In this document: positions 60,062-64,000 of the stretch, piece after piece | Position numbering within the stretch: position 1 is the stretch's first letter | Layout: every line of letters begins with the position of its first letter | NCBI GenBank assembly: GCA_015258715.1 | Contig: JABZHR010000001.1 | Coordinates: 248,001 to 312,000 of the forward strand | Source of the DNA: Atopobium sp. | GTDB lineage: Bacteria; Actinomycetota; Coriobacteriia; Coriobacteriales; Atopobiaceae | Length of the DNA: 64,000 bases | Direction: 5' to 3' | Position numbers and translations under genes: made by a program | Notes under the pieces: model-generated | The model's input: only the letters and a program-made list of their open reading frames with translations | What the model was told of the DNA's origin: nothing | Database searches by the model: none

Positions 60062-60433
60062 TTACTTAGCACGCTTAGTGCCGTAACGGGAACGGCCCTG
60101 AGCACGATTCTGAACTGCTGCGCAGTCGAATGCACCGCGAACAACCTTGTAACGAACACCAGGAAGGTCACGGACACGGCCGCCACGAACCAGAACAATG
60201 GAGTGCTCCTGGAGGTTGTGGCCCTCACCAGGAATGTAAGCGGTTACCTCAATGCCATTAACAAGACGAACACGAGCAACCTTACGGAGTGCTGAGTTAG
60301 GCTTCTTTGGCGTAGTGGTGAAAACGCGGGTGCAAACACCACGCTTCTGTGGGTTGTGCTGAAGAGCGGCGTTCTTAGACTTTGACTTGACGCTCACGCG
60401 GCCCTTACGTACGAGCTGGTTAATAGTAGGCAA
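60062..60433 (-). CDS. rpsL: 30S ribosomal protein S12
   Basis: The 123-residue decoding protein MPTINQLVRKGR has QKRGVCTRVFTTTPKKPNSALRKVARVRL and GRVRDLPGVRYKVVRGAFDC. Lysines in TTPKKPNSA (the position linked to streptomycin resistance) are wild type. The start is TTG at 60433 after AAGGAGAAGATC; the frame extends upstream but the family start is here. Confidence 0.97.
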   Translation of the reverse strand: MPTINQLVRKGRVSVKSKSKNAALQHNPQKRGVCTRVFTTTPKKPNSALRKVARVRLVNGIEVTAYIPGEGHNLQEHSIVLVRGGRVRDLPGVRYKVVRGAFDCAAVQNRAQGRSRYGTKRAK

Positions 60434-60701
60434 GATCTTCTCCTTCTTATACCTATCTACCTGCAGTTTTACATATTCGAAAGGCGACACAGCACTGTCC
60501 CCTTGGAATTACGCAGGGAAGTACTTTACGCTGATGAAAGCCACATGTCAACAAGCCACTGTGCCGGGCGTATCCATACTTCATAGAAATTACACGATGA
60601 AACAAACATCGCTTTGTAGCATCTTTACCAACCACATTTGGCGAGAAACCCGGTGTGCCTGAAAGAAGCCCCAAAAAAGCAATAAATAACTCAGGTATCC
60701 C
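60434..60701. other. Intergenic region between arsR-type gene and rpsL
   Basis: There is no gene here. It holds a second copy of the 14-mer CCGGGCGTATCCAT (60563-60576) and one TGGCGAGAAACCC repeat. The rpsL promoter is expected here but no good hexamer pair was found. Confidence 0.4.
60639..60651 (+). repeat. TGGCGAGAAACCC repeat copy
   Basis: This is an exact 13-mer in the non-coding region between the ArsR-type gene and rpsL. Confidence 0.8.
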
Positions 60702-61085
60702 CTAGTGACCCAACAGATGAGCTGCATGTGCAAGGCCAACGCGGATCAGCGTTGTGACGTGCTCATCTGCAAGTGAGTAAATAACTTTTCTGCCATCTCT
60801 TTTTGCATTGACAAGACCGCGGTCGCGCAAAAGACGCAACTGGTGAGAGGTTGCTGACTGAGATACCGAAAGCATTTCCTGCAGCTCTGTTACGCTTTTC
60901 TCGCCATTTACTAGGGCACCCAAAATCTGGAATCGAGTGAAATCAGACAGCGCATCAAAAATCTGAGTTGCATCATAGATGATGTCGTCGTTTACCAGGT
61001 ATTCGTTCAGCTTCTGATCAGAAACATAATCGCACGTAGAATGGGTGTGCTCGCACTGTTCAGAATCGTGAGAATGACTATCCAT
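60702..61085 (-). CDS. ArsR/SmtB family zinc-type metal sensor
   Basis: The 127-residue winged-helix repressor has the DNA-recognition helix region VTELQEMLSVSQSATSHQLRLLRDRGLV. The last helix shows D-x-H-x10-H-x2-H (DEHVTTLIRVGLAHAAH), the alpha-5 zinc site of SmtB/CzrA. The N-terminus is rich in His and Cys (SHSHDSEQCEHTHSTC), a possible further metal site. It probably derepresses metal export or storage genes when zinc is high. No target gene is adjacent; it stands alone between rpoC and rpsL. Confidence 0.93.
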   Translation of the reverse strand: MDSHSHDSEQCEHTHSTCDYVSDQKLNEYLVNDDIIYDATQIFDALSDFTRFQILGALVNGEKSVTELQEMLSVSQSATSHQLRLLRDRGLVNAKRDGRKVIYSLADEHVTTLIRVGLAHAAHLLGH

Positions 61086-61148
61086 TGCTATTCCTATCTT
61101 TTGAGAGTCGCAAAGTTCATAGCTACTAAACGTAATTCATAAAAGATT

Positions 61149-61164
61149 AGTATATACCGATACT
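61149..61164. promoter_or_regulatory. Small palindrome upstream of the ArsR-type gene
   Basis: AGTAT-N6-ATACT lies 64 bp before the gene. It is short and does not match the usual SmtB 12-2-12 site; a weak candidate operator only. Confidence 0.2.
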
Positions 61165-61185
61165 CCCTCATCTACGCGCAACTAA

Positions 61186-61218
61186 AAGAGGACTCCAGCT
61201 AACGGCTGAAGTCCTCTT
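61186..61218 (-). terminator. Intrinsic terminator after rpoC
   Basis: AAGAGGACT/AGTCCTCTT with an inner CAGC/GCTG stem is followed by TTTTAG on the minus strand, 51 bp after the rpoC stop. Confidence 0.85.
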
Positions 61219-61268
61219 GTGTATCGGAGGGTATCTCCGAAAAAGTTTGATGTATCAGGCGAGATTAC

Positions 61269-64000
61269 TTACTCGTCTTCGCCGTCTGCCTCAGCGTCCA
61301 TGCGGACAACCTGATTGAGAAGGTCATCCAGAGAACCAAGGTCCTCGTTGATTACATCGGGGCTAACCTCGTCGGAAGAAGAGCCGATGAGAGTCTCGGT
61401 GTAATCAGAGTGAGTGGATGGAGCTGCGGAACCCAGCATGAGGCCACCGTCGCCTTCTGGCGAGAAGACCATGTTGAGCAGCTGAGAAAGATCCTCAGAA
61501 TCAGCCTCATCCTCTTCTGGCTCAAGGATATAGAGGAGGTTACGAGCCTCAAGACCATCGCGGAGCTCCTCGATTGCCTTTGCACCAATACCATCGATGC
61601 GGAGCAGGTCTTCCTCAGTCTTACCGATAAGATCGCCTACGGTCTCAATGCCAACCTCGCTGAACTTGTTGGTCCAACGCTGTGACACGCCAAGATCGTC
61701 GAAGAGGTACAGCTTTGCATCCTCGCTTGAAAGCGTGCGACCATTCTTGGAGTAAACGCCACCGTTGTAATCCTCGTTGACCCAGTCAAGCTGCTTAGGA
61801 AGCTGCTCCTCGATGTCCTTAAGCTCTGCTGGTGCCCAGTCTGGAAGAGACTTAGCAAGAGAAGAGGTTGGGCCATCAATCTTGGTGCCGTGGTAGGTAA
61901 GCTCAACGTCGTTGTATGCAGAGAGACCCGTACCTGCAGGAATCTGCTTACCAACAATAACGTTGGACTTGAGGTCAAGCAGGTGGTCAACGTCGCCCTC
62001 GATAGCTGCAGAAGTAAGAACGCCTGCAGTACGGATGAACGATGCGCTGGAGAGCCAAGAATCAATAGAGCTTGCAACCTTCAGCGTACCAAGGATTGCT
62101 GGCTCTGCCTCTGGTGGAGTACCACCAGCAAGGGCAATGTTCTGGACAGTCTCTGCAAAGACATAGCGGTCCACATACTGACCAAGCAGGTACGAAGAGT
62201 CACCTGGGTTGGTAACCTGAACACGACGAAGCATCTGACGTGCGATAACCTCGATGTGCTTATCGTTGAGTTCTACACCCTGGGAGGTATAGACGTCCTT
62301 AACAGACTCAACGAAGGTGTGCATAGTGGACTCAATGTCAGTGAGTCGACGGAGCATACGGAAGTTGACGAAGCCGCGGGTAATCTGGTCACCAGCACGG
62401 ACAACAACGCCATCCTCAATGCCAGGCATGAAGCGGACGGATGCAGGTACACGCCACTCCTCGATGACACGGGAAGCATCGTCTGCATCAACAATACGCA
62501 GCAGGTACTCGGTGGTCTCTGGAGTAATGTGAAGAACACCAGAAACAGGAGCCAGGTCAGCCTCGCGGCCAAGAATCTTCTCGTTGACGTTGCCGACGAC
62601 GTCGAACATACGAGCAACGGTAGGAAGACCCTGCGTAATATCGTCTGCGCCTGCAACACCACCGGAGTGAATGGTACGCATGGTCAACTGAGTACCAGGC
62701 TCACCAATGGACTGAGCTGCGATAATACCAACTGCAGTACCAATGTTGACAGGACGACGGGTGGAAAGATCCCAGCCGTAGCACTTCTGGCAGACGCCGT
62801 ACTTAGACTTACAGGTCAGAAGCGCGCGGAGCTGAACCTTAGCAAGGCCGTGCTCAACAAGACGCTCAAGATCCTGCTTGGACTCAACATAGCCACCAGC
62901 AGGGATAAGAACCTCGCCAGTGTTTGGATCGCAGACATCCTCAAGGGTGCAGCGACCAATCAGGTCAGTATCAACAGAAGTCTGACCAGGCTTAATCAGA
63001 GGATAGGTAACTGCCTCATCAGTACCGCAGTCCTCCTCGCGAACAATGACGTCCTGTGCAACGTCGACGAGTCGACGAGTCAGGTAACCAGAGTCGGAGG
63101 TGTGGGAAGCGGTATCTACCAGACCCTTACGAGCGCCGTAGGTAGAAATGAAGTACTCAAGAGGCTCAAGACCCTCGCGGAAGTTTGCCTTAATTGGAAG
63201 GTCGATGGTCTCACCGGACATATCCGCCATCAGGCCTCGCATACCAGCAAGCTGGCGAAGCTGTGTCTTAGAACCACGAGCTCCAGAGTCAGCCATCATG
63301 TAAATTGGGTTGTCCTCTGCAAAGCCTGCAAGCATCTCAGAGCCGAGAAGATCAGTGCACTCGGTCCATGCGTTAACAACCTCAACGTGACGCTCTCGCT
63401 CGGAAAGGAAGCCGTCCTCGTAGTACTCGTTAATCTGATCAACGCGGTCCTGTGCCTCCTGAAGCAGCTGTGGCTTGTGTGGAGGAATGACAGCATCCCA
63501 AACGGAAACGGTCAGACCAGCAAGGGTTGCGTAGTGGAAACCAGTCTTCTTGATGTTGTCCAGAATTGGCTCAACATCAGCCATTGGGTAACGGTCGCAG
63601 CAATCGTTGACCAGAACACCAATGTCGGACTTAACCATCTTGTAGTTGATGTATGGGTAATCCTCTGGCAGGCACTGACGGTTGAAGATAATGCGACCAA
63701 CAGTGGTCTCAAAACGCTTAGTACCCTCAGTAACGTCCAGGTCCTCATACTGACCGCGGCCGGTCATAACGCGGAAGATAGCACGATCGCTATCAGCAAC
63801 GTTTGCATCCTTGGAGCTTACACGGACAACAACCTTTGCCTGGATATCAAGGTCACGGTTGGCCTCAATAGCCAGAAGAGCATCCTCAAAGCTTGCGAAG
63901 GTAAGAGTCTTAGCGTCTTCACCGGTCTTCTCGGAAGTAAGGTAGTAGACACCAAAGACCATATCCTGAGAAGGAACAGTCAGGACCTTACCAGAAGCAG
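61269..64000 (-). CDS. rpoC: RNA polymerase subunit beta' (C-terminal part)
   Basis: The gene runs off the window end, so only about 910 C-terminal codons are present, starting at the block VLTVPSQDMVFGVYYLT just after the catalytic NADFDGD motif. Visible parts are the bridge helix region (GARGSKTQLRQLAGMRGLM), the second zinc site (CTLEDVC, LTCKSKYGVCQKC), and the trigger loop region (IIAAQSIGEPGTQLTMRTIHSGG). Residues near the C-terminus (RWTNKFSEVGIETVGDLIGKTEEDLLRIDGIGAKAIEELRDGL) add a helix-hairpin-helix domain resembling the alpha C-terminal domain, followed by an acidic tail. Confidence 0.96.
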   Translation of the reverse strand, partial: ASGKVLTVPSQDMVFGVYYLTSEKTGEDAKTLTFASFEDALLAIEANRDLDIQAKVVVRVSSKDANVADSDRAIFRVMTGRGQYEDLDVTEGTKRFETTVGRIIFNRQCLPEDYPYINYKMVKSDIGVLVNDCCDRYPMADVEPILDNIKKTGFHYATLAGLTVSVWDAVIPPHKPQLLQEAQDRVDQINEYYEDGFLSERERHVEVVNAWTECTDLLGSEMLAGFAEDNPIYMMADSGARGSKTQLRQLAGMRGLMADMSGETIDLPIKANFREGLEPLEYFISTYGARKGLVDTASHTSDSGYLTRRLVDVAQDVIVREEDCGTDEAVTYPLIKPGQTSVDTDLIGRCTLEDVCDPNTGEVLIPAGGYVESKQDLERLVEHGLAKVQLRALLTCKSKYGVCQKCYGWDLSTRRPVNIGTAVGIIAAQSIGEPGTQLTMRTIHSGGVAGADDITQGLPTVARMFDVVGNVNEKILGREADLAPVSGVLHITPETTEYLLRIVDADDASRVIEEWRVPASVRFMPGIEDGVVVRAGDQITRGFVNFRMLRRLTDIESTMHTFVESVKDVYTSQGVELNDKHIEVIARQMLRRVQVTNPGDSSYLLGQYVDRYVFAETVQNIALAGGTPPEAEPAILGTLKVASSIDSWLSSASFIRTAGVLTSAAIEGDVDHLLDLKSNVIVGKQIPAGTGLSAYNDVELTYHGTKIDGPTSSLAKSLPDWAPAELKDIEEQLPKQLDWVNEDYNGGVYSKNGRTLSSEDAKLYLFDDLGVSQRWTNKFSEVGIETVGDLIGKTEEDLLRIDGIGAKAIEELRDGLEARNLLYILEPEEDEADSEDLSQLLNMVFSPEGDGGLMLGSAAPSTHSDYTETLIGSSSDEVSPDVINEDLGSLDDLLNQVVRMDAEADGEDE

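Noticed and set aside
57357..60086. 909-codon open frame on the plus strand opposite fusA and rpsG
   Set aside because: It is the antisense shadow of strongly coding fusA, rpsG and rpsL; its product is a low-complexity Val/Leu/Asn-rich string with no family features.

Overview
The window looks like one chromosomal segment of a low-to-middle GC actinobacterium of the class Coriobacteriia, most like the Atopobium/Lancefieldella group. This is inferred from gene content and protein character: type III glutamine synthetase, a fused EcfAA' ATPase, anaerobic NrdD/NrdG, several glycosyltransferases and zinc-type S14 and L36. No database search was possible. Gene density is high and most genes lie on the minus strand.

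Layout. 0-12 kb: a small unknown protein, nhaA, degV, rnhA-polA, glnA (GSIII), an orphan solute-binding protein with mntP, a zinc phospholipase C-like protein and an ArsC/Spx-like protein. 12-24.7 kb: ligA, a 1014-residue three-module glycosyltransferase, an FtsX-type exporter (ATPase plus 1110-residue permease), a membrane protein, and a pfpI/Y-family polymerase/YolD-like operon. 24.8-31.6 kb: PTS EIIA, iron alcohol dehydrogenase, a second degV, an EamA transporter and nrdD/nrdG, with two well-matched NrdR boxes before nrdD. 32-40 kb: three GT2-type proteins (one catalytically degenerate), a diverged LCP-like protein, truA and the ECF module ecfA-ecfT. 40-64 kb: the ribosomal protein supercluster, read right to left: rpoC (partial), an ArsR-type zinc sensor, rpsL, rpsG, fusA, rpsJ, a low-molecular-weight phosphatase, then rplC to rplX, rplE to secY, adk, map, infA, rpmJ, rpsM, rpsK, rpsD, rpoA and rplQ.

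The ribosomal cluster is not one continuous operon. Intrinsic terminators or strong hairpins lie after rpsJ, between rplX and rplE, between secY and adk, and after rplQ. Almost every gap longer than about 60 bp inside it contains inverted repeats.

The most notable signal cuts across genes. The octamer GGCGAGAA or its complement was found 33 times by eye, where about 2 are expected by chance. Its extended form TGGCGAGAAACCC occurs seven times exactly, and two copies are arranged as inverted pairs just after genes. This is how DNA uptake sequences behave in Neisseriaceae and Pasteurellaceae, and I propose it as a candidate uptake (or Chi-like) signal in this actinobacterium. No CRISPR array, rRNA, tRNA, insertion sequence or prophage was recognised.
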